From Psychroflexus aestuariivivens (GTDB lineage: Bacteria; Bacteroidota; Bacteroidia; Flavobacteriales; Flavobacteriaceae), in NCBI RefSeq assembly GCF_004010055.1, contig NZ_RQVT01000015.1:30176-94175 (forward strand): a stretch of 64,000 bases of DNA, read 5' to 3'. The number at the start of each line of letters is the position of its first letter. The first letter of the stretch is position 1. Shown piece by piece: positions 54,602-63,970 of this stretch. The position numbers and the translations under genes are program-made. The notes beneath the pieces were generated by a model. That model saw nothing but the letters and a program-made list of their open reading frames with translations, made no database searches and had not been told where the DNA came from.

Positions 54602-57600
54602 ATGAAGATAATCAATGCTCACCAAAATAATCTTAAACATATCGACTTAAACTTACCTGAAAAGGCTTTGATTGTCGTTACAGGGTTGTCGGGTTCTGGG
54701 AAATCTTCTCTCGCCATGGGCGTAATTGCTAACGAAGGTTATCGCTATTTTCTAGAAAGTTTACCAGCATATAATCAACAAAATGGGCAAATGATTCCAA
54801 CAGCTGAAGTTGACGATTTGCAAGATTTGCCACCCGTGATTAAAGTGGAGCAGTCAAAACGCTTTCAGTCAATCAATGCGACTTTTGGAACTTTATCAGA
54901 ATTAACGGCTGTTTTCAGAATTATATTTGCACGTTACGCGGCCGAAAAAACCATGAGCAAGTCGCTCTTTTCGTTCAACCATCCTAAAGGCGCCTGTGAA
55001 GTCTGCCGAGGAATTGGGGAAGCTGAATACATCGATCTTGATAAATTGATTGGCGATGAAAACAAAACTTTAAGAGAAGGTGCGATCACAACCACGTTGC
55101 CAAATGGTTATATCGTCTATTCACAAATTACTGTAGAAGAACTCAATAAGGTTTGTAAAGCACACGGTTTTCATGTGGATATTCCTTGGAAAGAACTCTC
55201 GGAAGAACAAAAGAATGTAGTTTTAAACGGTAGTGACCGTATTAAAGTTTTCTATGGTAAACACGGTTTAGAATCTCGATTAAGATGGCAGGGAATTAAA
55301 GCCAAACCTAGAGAAGAAGGCTATTACAAAGGTATGCTGCCGATTATGAAGGATATTTTAAGGCGCGACCGCAATCCAAATATTCTGAAATTTGCTAGCT
55401 CAAAAGTTTGCCCAAGTTGCCACGGTGGACGAATTAAAGCCGAACAACTCAAATACAAATGGAAAGGTTCCAATTTTCAGGAGTGGCATGAAATGTCTTT
55501 GATTAATTTACACCAAAGACTCAATCAATTGAAATTAAGCGCTGGAGAACAAGTTCTTGTCGATAAAATAATTACACCATTACTAGATTTAATTCACTTG
55601 GGTATGGGCGATTATCAGCTGAGTACTCCAAGTAAAGAAATTTCTTCAGGCGACGGTCAGCGTATTAAACTTATTAATCAAGTCAACAGCCAATTACAAG
55701 GGATTTTATATGTTTTCGACGAGCCTTCTATTGGCTTGTCAGCAGACTATCAGAGCTATTTGTTGCATATTCTCAATCGACTAATCAAGCGGGGAAATAC
55801 AGTTATGGTTGTAGAGCACGATTTAAATTTTATTCAAGCAGCCGACTGGATTGTTGAATTAGGGCCAGGCGCTGGAATTCATGGTGGGGAAGTGGTATTT
55901 AACGGATCTATTTCAGATTTTTTGAAAACAAAAAACGATAAAAGTCCCACCTTGTCTGCTTTAAAAGAATACAGCCAAATATCAGCTGATAAAAAAGAGT
56001 CTCAGGCGAATAAAGTAACAGCTAAAAATCATCAACCACAAACCAACCAACTGTCTGTAATCAGCCGTAAAACTTCAGAAATACTTGAAAAGATATCAGA
56101 TTTTTGCGAAAAAAATAATTTAAGCTTGCAAAGCGTCAGTGATCAACCTATTGGTAAAACGCCACGCAGCAATCCAGCAACTTATACAGGTCTAGCTGAA
56201 AAAATACGAGATCTGCTAGCAAAAACAGAACAGGCAAAAGCTTCAAATCTAACTAAAAGTGCATTTTCATTTAACAACAAAAAGGGACGATGTGAAGCTT
56301 GTGAAGGTGCTGGCGTCATTAGCCTTTCGATGAGCGTTATGGGAAACATTAACCAAACTTGTCCTACTTGCAACGGAAAGCGTTTTAAACCAGAAGTACT
56401 TGGCACTTATTGGCAAGACAAAAACATCGCTGAAATCTATAACTTGAGTATTGAAGAGGCTTCTGACTTTTTTTCTTCAGAAAAAAAGATTTTAGAAATT
56501 CTTGCTTTAATGCTGAAATTAGGTTTAGGCTACATCAAATTAGGACAACCTTCAAATACTTTATCCGGCGGTGAAGCACAGCGAATAAAACTCACTAAAC
56601 ACTTCGCTAAGAAATCAAAACAACGACTTTTGATTTTAGAAGAACCTAGCATTGGCTTGCACTATAAGAATGTAAATCAGCTTTTAGAGGCTTTAGACCA
56701 ACTTAAGCAAGAAACAGCAGGAATTGTCTGTTTTGAAAATCACCATTTATTTCAAACTTTTTGCGACACTTGGGTTGACAATGCACAGGAAATACAAGCT
56801 ACTCAAGTTAATGAAGATCCTGAACAGCAACAAAATGTGATTTCCATACGTGGTGCACGGACGCATTCACTTAAAAATTTAGACTTAGATATTCCTAAGC
56901 ATCAATTATCTGTAGTCACAGGCATTTCGGGTTCAGGTAAATCTTCGTTGATTATCGATAGCCTTCATGGTTATGGACTTCAAGAAATGACAAAGCAATT
57001 TTCAGCCTATCAGCAATCGCGAGTTGGTGTTAATTTTCAGTTTGATGTTAAAGATATTCAAGGACTCACGCCTAGTATTTGCATTACTCGAAAACAAAAA
57101 AACTACAGCATACGCACGGATATCGCCAAGCAAACTGGCATTGATAAAATTTTGCGTTTTGCTTTTTCTCGCAAATCTCAATATGAAGGAAATGAATTGT
57201 CAGCGAGTCATTTCTCGAATAACCATGAATTGGGTCAGTGTAAAATATGTGAAGGAATTGGAGATGAATTGCGACCAGATTTATCAAAACTTGTCTTAGA
57301 CGAAAATAAAAGCATTAATGATGGTTTGTTTGCTCATAATAAAGCCATTTGGTATTATGGAAATCCAGAAGGTCAACACATGGCAATTATAAAAGAAGTA
57401 GGAAAAGAATACAGCTTTAATCTTAATACTCCTTTTTATAAATTAACATCTGAACAAAAAGAAGTCATTCTTCATGGCACTGGCCAAAAAATCTGGGAAG
57501 CTACTTGGGAGTACAAAACAAAGACACGATCTGGAACTCAAAAGTTGAGTTTGCCTTGGGAAGGCCTTTTCAACTATTTACAAGATGAATATTTCAAAAC

Positions 57601-59104
57601 CAGAAAGAATAAAAACATCAGCGCGCTTACGTCACTATTTTCTTATCGAAAATGTCACCATTGTAAAGGAAGTGGTTTAAAACCTGAACGCCTAAAAACA
57701 AAAATTAGAGGAAAATCGATACATGCTATTAAATCGATGAACTTTAGAGTCTTAGGTCAATGGCTAAATGAGGCTAAAGACCAAGATACAATAGATGGTA
57801 AATTACTTTCTAAAATTGAACCTCTGCTGCGTAACACGATTACAAGAGCAATTCAGTTGCATATTGACCATTTGCAACTCAATCGAAAATCACCTACACT
57901 TTCTGGTGGAGAAAATCAGCGCATCGCTTTAATCAAACAGTTGAATAGTCCGCTTAAAGGAATCACTTATTTATTAGATGAGCCTTCTGCTGGTTTATCA
58001 CAGGCTAATATTTCTGATCTGATTGACATTCTCAAAGAGCTGATAGAAAAAGGCAATACTGTTATTGTCATTGAACACGATAAATCGATTATTCAGGCAG
58101 CCGATCATATTATTCAGATTGGTCCAAAAGCAGGAAAAGAAGGCGGCTATATTACTTTTGAAGGCACAACAGAAGCTTTTCTTAAAAAAGGAAATTGCCA
58201 TCCTTTTTTAAAAGCAACAGCTAAAAGGCTTCAATTAAAATCTGGCGATTCTTATATCAATTTCAAAAAGCTAAATAAACACACTTTAATTAAAGATGAA
58301 TTGAACTTGCCAATAGGAGGTATGACTGCGCTTACAGGAAAATCAGGAATCGGAAAAACCACTTTGGTCAAAGATGTATTGATGCCGAGCATCAATACAA
58401 ATCAGCCTGTGAATTGCGAAAGCATAACTATCCCGAAGGATTATAAGGCTGCGCATTATTTTGAACCTAAAAAACTTCGAACGCAAGGACAGACATTAGT
58501 GGTGGCTTATTTAGATTTACTTAAGGAAATTTGTCGATTATTTGCTAGTGAAACTAACTTAAAAGCAAAAGACTTTTCATATAAAACCAAAGCCAGTCAA
58601 TGTTCTAATTGCAAAGGGAAAGGCTATATCGAAACTAGCTTAGATATTACTGCCAATGCTATTGAAATTTGTGACGAATGCCAAGGACAACGTTACAAAG
58701 ATCATATTTTAGCTCATAAAGTCAATTCAAAATCTATTGCAGATGTATTAAAGCTTAATTTAATGGAATTACAAGTTTGGTGGACAAATTTTAAAGTCTC
58801 AAAATCTAGTCTTGATATTGTTAAAAGCTTAGAAAACATTGGTTTGGCACACTTAAGCTTAGAGCAAAAAGTGCAATCTTTATCTTCTGGTGAAAAACAG
58901 CGTTTGCTTTTACTCAATTGGTTACAAGCGGCTCCCAAAAATGAACTCTTTATTTTAGATGAACCTAGCACAGGTCTTCATTATGCAGATATTGACCTCT
59001 TATTTGGTATTTTGAAAGAATTGAGTTTAAACAATGATATTCTCGTGATTGAGCACAATCCTTATCTGCTAGAAAAAATAGGTGTAGGTATAGAATTGAA
59101 GTGA
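54602..59104 (+). CDS. tandem UvrA-like protein, four ABC ATPase modules
   Basis: A 1500-residue UvrA-like ABC ATPase, nearly twice the length of UvrA (about 940). Module 1: Walker A GLSGSGKSS (28-36), zinc pairs CEVC (about 130) and CPSC (about 270), degenerate signature SSGDGQR (about 347), Walker B VFDEPS (about 371). Module 2: CEAC (about 563), CPTC (about 586), LSGGEAQR (about 653), LILEEPS (about 676), but no Walker A. Module 3: GISGSGKSS (about 774), CKIC, CHHC, LSGGENQR (about 1099), LLDEPS. Module 4: GKSGIGKTT (about 1245), CSNC, CDEC, LSSGEKQR (about 1425), ILDEPS. Residues between the first Walker A and first zinc pair number only about 100, so the UvrB-binding domain of true UvrA is missing. 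A repair role with UvrB is therefore doubtful. Confidence 0.92.
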   Translation: MKIINAHQNNLKHIDLNLPEKALIVVTGLSGSGKSSLAMGVIANEGYRYFLESLPAYNQQNGQMIPTAEVDDLQDLPPVIKVEQSKRFQSINATFGTLSELTAVFRIIFARYAAEKTMSKSLFSFNHPKGACEVCRGIGEAEYIDLDKLIGDENKTLREGAITTTLPNGYIVYSQITVEELNKVCKAHGFHVDIPWKELSEEQKNVVLNGSDRIKVFYGKHGLESRLRWQGIKAKPREEGYYKGMLPIMKDILRRDRNPNILKFASSKVCPSCHGGRIKAEQLKYKWKGSNFQEWHEMSLINLHQRLNQLKLSAGEQVLVDKIITPLLDLIHLGMGDYQLSTPSKEISSGDGQRIKLINQVNSQLQGILYVFDEPSIGLSADYQSYLLHILNRLIKRGNTVMVVEHDLNFIQAADWIVELGPGAGIHGGEVVFNGSISDFLKTKNDKSPTLSALKEYSQISADKKESQANKVTAKNHQPQTNQLSVISRKTSEILEKISDFCEKNNLSLQSVSDQPIGKTPRSNPATYTGLAEKIRDLLAKTEQAKASNLTKSAFSFNNKKGRCEACEGAGVISLSMSVMGNINQTCPTCNGKRFKPEVLGTYWQDKNIAEIYNLSIEEASDFFSSEKKILEILALMLKLGLGYIKLGQPSNTLSGGEAQRIKLTKHFAKKSKQRLLILEEPSIGLHYKNVNQLLEALDQLKQETAGIVCFENHHLFQTFCDTWVDNAQEIQATQVNEDPEQQQNVISIRGARTHSLKNLDLDIPKHQLSVVTGISGSGKSSLIIDSLHGYGLQEMTKQFSAYQQSRVGVNFQFDVKDIQGLTPSICITRKQKNYSIRTDIAKQTGIDKILRFAFSRKSQYEGNELSASHFSNNHELGQCKICEGIGDELRPDLSKLVLDENKSINDGLFAHNKAIWYYGNPEGQHMAIIKEVGKEYSFNLNTPFYKLTSEQKEVILHGTGQKIWEATWEYKTKTRSGTQKLSLPWEGLFNYLQDEYFKTRKNKNISALTSLFSYRKCHHCKGSGLKPERLKTKIRGKSIHAIKSMNFRVLGQWLNEAKDQDTIDGKLLSKIEPLLRNTITRAIQLHIDHLQLNRKSPTLSGGENQRIALIKQLNSPLKGITYLLDEPSAGLSQANISDLIDILKELIEKGNTVIVIEHDKSIIQAADHIIQIGPKAGKEGGYITFEGTTEAFLKKGNCHPFLKATAKRLQLKSGDSYINFKKLNKHTLIKDELNLPIGGMTALTGKSGIGKTTLVKDVLMPSINTNQPVNCESITIPKDYKAAHYFEPKKLRTQGQTLVVAYLDLLKEICRLFASETNLKAKDFSYKTKASQCSNCKGKGYIETSLDITANAIEICDECQGQRYKDHILAHKVNSKSIADVLKLNLMELQVWWTNFKVSKSSLDIVKSLENIGLAHLSLEQKVQSLSSGEKQRLLLLNWLQAAPKNELFILDEPSTGLHYADIDLLFGILKELSLNNDILVIEHNPYLLEKIGVGIELK

Positions 59105-59206
59105 GCAGAATAATTCAAGTAAGTTGGCATTTACCCATTTATTTATAGGAATTGAAGTCTGTTATCTTAAAAGATGTATTTAAATTTGCTAAATAGTATT
59201 TTATTC

Positions 59207-59668
59207 ATGTCTAAACAACCATTAAAGCGTCATAAAGCCTTACAAAATTTAAGTCGAGAACATCATGATGGATTGGTTTTTGCTTTGCGACTACAAAAAG
59301 GTGTTGCCAAAAAAGCTAAACTTCAGGAGATGGAGGATTATGCAGAATGGTTCTGGAAAAATTATTTGATTTCTCATTTCAAAATGGAAGAACAGCATCT
59401 TTTTCCAAAACTTGGTGAAGCGCATGAGTTGGTTGAGGAGGCCAAAGAGCAACATCGTAAGCTAAAATATTTTTTTGAAATTCAGTCTAAAGATTACGCA
59501 GATTTCAAAAACATCTATGAAATGCTCCAAACCCACATTCGGCTAGAAGAACGAGAATTGTTCAATTTAATTCAAGAGCGATTGAATGAAAAACAACTTT
59601 TAGAATTTCAAAACATTCATGATTCTCAGCAAACTTGTGAAACTTGGCCTAATCCATTTTGGAAATAG
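59207..59668 (+). CDS. hemerythrin-like domain protein
   Basis: A 153-residue all-helical protein of the hemerythrin HHE family, from the ATG chosen here; an earlier frame adds 11 residues. Likely iron ligands are SREHHDG (helix 1), HFKMEEQHLF (helix 2), EQHRKL (helix 3) and THIRLEERELF (helix 4). Hemerythrin-like proteins bind O2 or NO, or act in iron/redox sensing; which applies is unknown. It follows the UvrA-like gene by 102 bases, with no clear promoter between. Confidence 0.85.
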   Translation: MSKQPLKRHKALQNLSREHHDGLVFALRLQKGVAKKAKLQEMEDYAEWFWKNYLISHFKMEEQHLFPKLGEAHELVEEAKEQHRKLKYFFEIQSKDYADFKNIYEMLQTHIRLEERELFNLIQERLNEKQLLEFQNIHDSQQTCETWPNPFWK

Positions 59669-59956
59669 GGTGGATGCTAATAAATTGATGTGTGAAAATA
59701 GTTTGAAGACTTATTCCTGAAATTGTTAAGTAGAACAATAATGAAGTTTTTTCCAATTTTAAATTTTATGTGAGTGGGCAATTCAAGCTTGCGATTTCAG
59801 CACGTAAAAAATCGAAAATAGAGTAGTTATAAAAGTGATCAAGTAAAATGTTTTAAACTAGAGAGTTTGATCCAGCCTAATAAAACAAACTAATAAAACC
59901 AGTGTTAATGAACTATAATTCAATCTAAGTGAATTGAAATAGTCATTTTTTATTCT

Positions 59957-60631
59957 TTAAAACATTTTCATTGATTTTAAACAAGGGCTGACATCAAAGT
60001 ATAATCCATCTATGTTCTCTTCATTTTCTGCTAGAGTTAAATAATCATAATGCTCAATCAAACTTTGTGAGCCTCCATATCGAAAGCCTATAATATTTAT
60101 TAAATCATATTCGTGTGAGGTGTAAATTACATAAAAAGCTTCTTTTTTACTTTTTCCATTTCCAGAACTCATCAAAGCATCAACTAGAATTCTTGCTTGT
60201 TGTAATTTTTTCTCATAAGTTTTTTTATTTCCTATTTGTTTCAATGAGTATAGTTGGTAATTTATAGCATTCAAATCAAATGGTTTATCTAAGAGCATTT
60301 TATCGGCAAAATCAACTATTTTATTTAGATCTAAGCTATCTAGTCTTTCTTTTTGGATTACAACTCTTATGCTATCACCATAGCTAGAATGAGAATATGG
60401 CGCGTAATTTTTATCAAACGAATAGCCGTAGTACAAATGTCTCTTTTCTTCTAAAGTCATTGTTGTATCAGCTTGTAAAAATCGATTCATTAAAGATTCA
60501 TAGAAAAGATTTGAATTTTTATTTTGAATATTTTTTTCAATTTCCTCGTAATTAGGTTTTTCAAAATCCCAATTTTGAGAATATGAAAAACTACTCAATA
60601 ATATAAATGTGATTAATATTATTTTTCTCAT
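59957..60631 (-). CDS. DUF4919 family exported protein
   Basis: A 224-residue protein with a Sec signal (MRKIILITFILLSSFSYSQ) and a helical domain matching DUF4919, recognised from the YEEIEKNIQNKNSNLFYESLMNRFLQADTTMTLEEKRHLYYGYSF opening and the late HEYDLINIIGF stretch. Function unknown; such genes often occur in small accessory clusters in Flavobacteriia. It lies 122 bases downstream of a broken TonB-domain gene on the same strand. Confidence 0.8.
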   Translation of the reverse strand: MRKIILITFILLSSFSYSQNWDFEKPNYEEIEKNIQNKNSNLFYESLMNRFLQADTTMTLEEKRHLYYGYSFDKNYAPYSHSSYGDSIRVVIQKERLDSLDLNKIVDFADKMLLDKPFDLNAINYQLYSLKQIGNKKTYEKKLQQARILVDALMSSGNGKSKKEAFYVIYTSHEYDLINIIGFRYGGSQSLIEHYDYLTLAENEENIDGLYFDVSPCLKSMKMF

Positions 60632-60752
60632 AATTGCTTAGTTTTTTTGCAACTGAGTGAGCTTTTAGAACCTCAGTTATAGTTAATACTTGAAAAATTT
60701 TAAATTTAGAAATAATATCAAAACCCATATTTTCAACTTAAAAAAGGTTTTT

Positions 60753-61633
60753 TTAATTGTGAATCATAAAAGTAATAGGCATTTTATAAGCAATATTGAC
60801 AGGTTTGCCATCTTTAATTCCAGGTTTGAATTCTGGTAGTTGACTAATAACCTCAACAGCATTTTGATTCATAATTTCCGGACCGCCATTGGCTACTATA
60901 TTTATAACTCTTCCATTTTTATCAATTATAAATTCAACTATTATTTTTGTGATACCTTCAAAACCTAATTCGGGAGCAAGGCCAGGATCAAAATTTTTAT
61001 TTACGTGTGTTGCGATATAATTGCTTGTGCACTTTTTTCTTTTTTTTGTGTTCCATTTTGGTTTACACTCAGGAGCTAATGGTGGATTTTCGATGTCTTT
61101 AAAGTCTACAATTTGAGACTCGTCAATTCTTTATAAATGAAATCAGATTTTGTAGAATCAACTTTTTCTACAGTTTCAGTTTTTGATTCAATTATTTTAG
61201 GTTTGGCAGGTCTATCGTTGCTTAATTTCTTCATTTCTAATCGAATATTAGGTGATATGAAATAGGTTTTACCATCAATTTCTTCATATACAATTTTCAT
61301 TATAGAAAATCCATCCTTTTCTGTCCCAATTCGGATTTTTCCGTTTTTTATGATCCAGTTTTGATTTTCAAGAAAAAGGAGTTCTTTCATTTTTTCATCA
61401 GCTAATTTGCTATATTTAATTCTAAAAACTTTGTTTCCTTTAAAATTGAATTTTGAGTTTAAAAAAGCATCTTTAATGAGTTTTGATGCTTCTTTTTGTG
61501 AAACTCCTGAAGAATTTGGTATTTCTACGCTAATCGCTTCCCACTCTCCCAATATTCTTTCTTCGTTTAGAGTTTGAGATTTTGCAAAAAGGCTAAATAG
61601 AATTGTCGTAACAAATAGGACTTTTAACTTCAT
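60753..61633 (-). pseudogene. frameshifted TonB-domain protein gene
   Basis: Two reading frames on the minus strand look like one broken gene. Frame A (61633 to 61106) encodes 175 residues: Sec signal (LFSLFAKSQ), then a compact domain containing ERILGEWEAISVEIPNSSG and IRIGTEKDGFSIMKIVY, reminiscent of a lipocalin-like fold. It runs into a stop just after VEKVDSTKSDFIYKE. Frame B continues without a start codon from about 61125 to 60753 and encodes a TonB C-terminal domain (IIVEFIIDKNGRVINI, LPEFKPGIKDGKPVNIAYKMPITF). The total of 881 bases is two more than a multiple of three. A one-base deletion near 61115-61125 would explain it; sequencing error is possible. Confidence 0.75.
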
Positions 61634-62106
61634 AATATTCCTTTTTGGGGTAACATCAAATATATACTATTTGTTATAATTAAATCATATTTAATCGATT
61701 GTAAAGTTTTGTTGTGGGTATTTGATTGATTTCAAAATACTTTATGCAATTTTCTGTCTTAAAAAAATTGATAATTCAATATTCAAAATTTAGTTTTCTC
61801 TTAAAAATGGAAGTAATATTTATTTCACCTTACTAATAGAAATTCACCTATTCTAAGAACAACTGCATTGGCTGACGTTTTAAAAAGAGGCGCATTCAGT
61901 TCAATTACTTAAGTAAAATCAGGCATTCGTGTTAGTTTTTTTGGTGAAATCTATTCAAAATAAAAAACTATTTTTTTGTTAGGAATTCTGTTCTGAAACC
62001 CTTGGCATAATTTAATTGAAAAAATTTCAAGTATTTATTAAAGTATTTGCAATGCCGTTACATCAGAAATTTTAATTAAATTATTTTAGCCAAAAAAATA
62101 AATTCA
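61634..62106. other. 473-base intergenic region before polyprenyl synthase
   Basis: I see no coding frame, RNA structure or clear promoter. A short translatable patch at about 61858-61910 has a protein-like composition (TTALADVLKRGAFSSI) before a stop and may be a gene remnant, but it is too short to name. Confidence 0.5.
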
Positions 62107-63081
62107 ATGCTAAATATTGAAACTTATAAATCAACTTTTTTAAGACACATGGAGCAATCTGTGCTCAAAAAAGAACCACGAAATCTATACGAACCTATTG
62201 AATATATTTTGAATTTAGGCGGTAAACGTTTGCGTCCAATTTTAGTTTTGATTAGTGCAGATATTTTTGGTGGACATCACAATAATGCATTAGACGCGGC
62301 TTTAGCTATAGAAATTTTCCACAACTTTTCTTTGGTGCATGACGATATTATGGATGATGCCCCTATCCGCCGTGGCCAAGAAACCGTTCATGAAAAATGG
62401 GATCTGAATACCGGTATTTTATCAGGCGATGCCATGTTGATCAACGCTTATCAATTGTTTGAAAACTATCCGTCAGAACTGTTTAAACCATTGGCGTCTT
62501 TGTTTACAAAAACCGCAATAGAAGTTTGTGAAGGCCAACAATACGATGTCGATTTTGAAGAACGCGATGATGTAAAAATAGATGAATACTTGAAGATGAT
62601 TGAGTACAAAACAGCTGTTTTGGTTGGCGCTGCTTTGAAAATGGGCGCTATTGTTAGCAAAGCTTCTCAAACAGCACAAGATGAAATTTACGAATTTGGA
62701 AGATTGCTTGGGATTGCTTTTCAAATTCAAGATGATTATCTAGATGCTTTTGGCAACGAGGCTGTTTTCGGCAAACAAATTGGTGGCGATATTATTGAAA
62801 ACAAAAAGACTTATTTGTATCTGAAAGCACTTGAACTTGCCGATAAAAATAGTGCTGATCAGCTTAAGCATTTGTATACAATTTCACCAAATCAACCACA
62901 AAACAAAATCGAAACAGCTAAACAAATTTTCCTGGATTCTGGTGCAGCTGATGCCACAAAAGCAAAAATTTCAGATTTTACAAACGAAGCTTTCAAACAT
63001 TTAGAAAAGCTTGAAATTAGTGAAGAAAGCAAAAGTTTTTTGAAAAATTTCGGTACAAATTTAATGAATAGAAGTATGTAA
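62107..63081 (+). CDS. polyprenyl synthetase family protein
   Basis: A 324-residue trans-prenyltransferase that condenses isopentenyl diphosphate onto an allylic primer. The first aspartate-rich motif reads HDDIMDD (Asp79, Asp80, Asp83), the second DDYLD (Asp209, Asp210, Asp213), and the substrate loop GGKRLRP is intact. The residue five positions before the first motif is Phe74, a site that helps set chain length in such enzymes, but the product (geranylgeranyl versus longer) cannot be fixed from this alone. A start upstream of the ATG is not needed. The next gene overlaps by one base. Confidence 0.93.
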   Translation: MLNIETYKSTFLRHMEQSVLKKEPRNLYEPIEYILNLGGKRLRPILVLISADIFGGHHNNALDAALAIEIFHNFSLVHDDIMDDAPIRRGQETVHEKWDLNTGILSGDAMLINAYQLFENYPSELFKPLASLFTKTAIEVCEGQQYDVDFEERDDVKIDEYLKMIEYKTAVLVGAALKMGAIVSKASQTAQDEIYEFGRLLGIAFQIQDDYLDAFGNEAVFGKQIGGDIIENKKTYLYLKALELADKNSADQLKHLYTISPNQPQNKIETAKQIFLDSGAADATKAKISDFTNEAFKHLEKLEISEESKSFLKNFGTNLMNRSM

Positions 63082-63431
63082 TGAGTCTACCAAAATCGAT
63101 TTCTGAAGCTATTGAAAATTACCCGAATGAAACGGGATTATGGCGTGAAATCATACTTCAACTCAATAAAGACTTAGCGCTTGCTGGTATTTCTGAAATT
63201 GAACTGAAAATCGACACTTCACCCAACGAACTCGTTGAAGGTTTACATCAAATTTTCTCAAATTTGATGCATGACAAAACCTCAAATTTCATTCAGTTAT
63301 TATACAGGATTGATATTCAGGAAGAAGATCTCAAGCAAATGATGTTAGATTCCGATTTCATGGAAAAATTGATTTACAAAATTTTAGAACGAAGCTTTCA
63401 AAAGGTTTACTGGCGGAAAAAATTAGGTTAA
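63081..63431 (+). CDS. small protein of unknown function
   Basis: A 116-residue soluble helical protein starting in the TAATG overlap with the polyprenyl synthase gene, so translation is probably coupled. The sequence (MSLPKSISEAIENYPNE, IELKIDTSPNELVEGLHQIF, LLYRIDIQEEDLKQMM, then a basic RSFQKVYWRKKLG tail) fits no family I recognise with confidence. It may assist the synthase or serve an unrelated role. Confidence 0.72.
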   Translation: MSLPKSISEAIENYPNETGLWREIILQLNKDLALAGISEIELKIDTSPNELVEGLHQIFSNLMHDKTSNFIQLLYRIDIQEEDLKQMMLDSDFMEKLIYKILERSFQKVYWRKKLG

Positions 63432-63619
63432 ATAGGTTTTTAAGGTCTGAGCTATTTTTTTGAATCTTATTCAATATGACTTAGCATATAACTAGCAATA
63501 TTGTTTTTTGGATGTTTATCAATTTGATTAATATTTCGGTGATAATATTAATGTGAAACTTTTGACTTTTAAAGACTTAGTAGTTGAGCTAAAAAATATT
63601 CAAAATTTATACGTTTATA

Positions 63620-63651
63620 TTTTGGCAGAATTAAAAATGAGATTATATTTG
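63620..63651 (+). promoter_or_regulatory. promoter of tRNA-Ser/tRNA-Pro
   Basis: TTTTG (63620-63624), a 19-base spacer, and TATATTTG (63644-63651): the same architecture as the tRNA-Gln promoter. The first tRNA follows 35 bases later. Confidence 0.85.
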
Positions 63652-63686
63652 CACCCGCAATAGCGAAAGTTCATTAAAATAATATT

Positions 63687-63770
63687 GGAGAGGTGGCAGA
63701 GTGGTAATGCAGCAGATTGCTAATCTGTCGACGCGAAAGTGTCGCCAGGGTTCGAGTCCCTGTCTCTCCG
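63687..63770 (+). tRNA. tRNA-Ser (anticodon GCT)
   Basis: An 84-base tRNA with a long variable arm, as expected for class II tRNA-Ser. The acceptor GGAGAGG pairs with TCTCTCC; the anticodon stem GCAGA/TCTGT encloses loop TTGCTAA (anticodon GCT, reading AGC and AGU). The T-arm is CAGGG-TTCGAGT-CCCTG. CCA is not encoded. Confidence 0.96.
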
Positions 63771-63837
63771 CAACAAAATTCGATGTTTTGACTTAGCGAT
63801 ACCATCAAAACACATAAACGAATTCATAAATTTCACT

Positions 63838-63912
63838 CGGGGTGTAGCGTAGCCCGGTTATCGCGCCTGCTTTGGGAGCAGGAGGTCGCAGGTTCGAATC
63901 CTGCCACCCCGA
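63838..63912 (+). tRNA. tRNA-Pro (anticodon TGG)
   Basis: A 75-base tRNA. The acceptor CGGGGTG pairs fully with CACCCCG, the anticodon stem CCTGC/GCAGG encloses loop TTTGGGA (anticodon TGG), and the T-arm is GCAGG-TTCGAAT-CCTGC. CCA is not encoded. It is 67 bases from tRNA-Ser and probably shares its transcript. Confidence 0.97.
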
Positions 63913-63917
63913 CTTTT

Positions 63918-63970
63918 AACCTTGTAAATCAAGCCAAATTTCACCAAATGGCTGATATACAAGGTTTTTT
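63918..63970 (+). terminator. terminator after tRNA-Pro
   Basis: A long stem (AACCTTGTA / TACAAGGTT, plus inner ATCA/TGAT and GCCA/TGGC pairs with one mismatch and a bulge) followed by a T-run of four or more. It ends the tRNA-Ser/tRNA-Pro transcript. Confidence 0.82.

Noticed and set aside
59862..59873. The 12 bases AGAGTTTGATCC equal the start of bacterial 16S rRNA
   Set aside because: The match stops after 12 bases (16S continues CTGGCTCAG, here AGCCTAA) and nothing around it folds or reads like rRNA. I take it as chance.
61858..61910. Short protein-like patch in the gap before the polyprenyl synthase
   Set aside because: It is below 20 codons before a stop and matches no family I know, so I list it only as a possible remnant.
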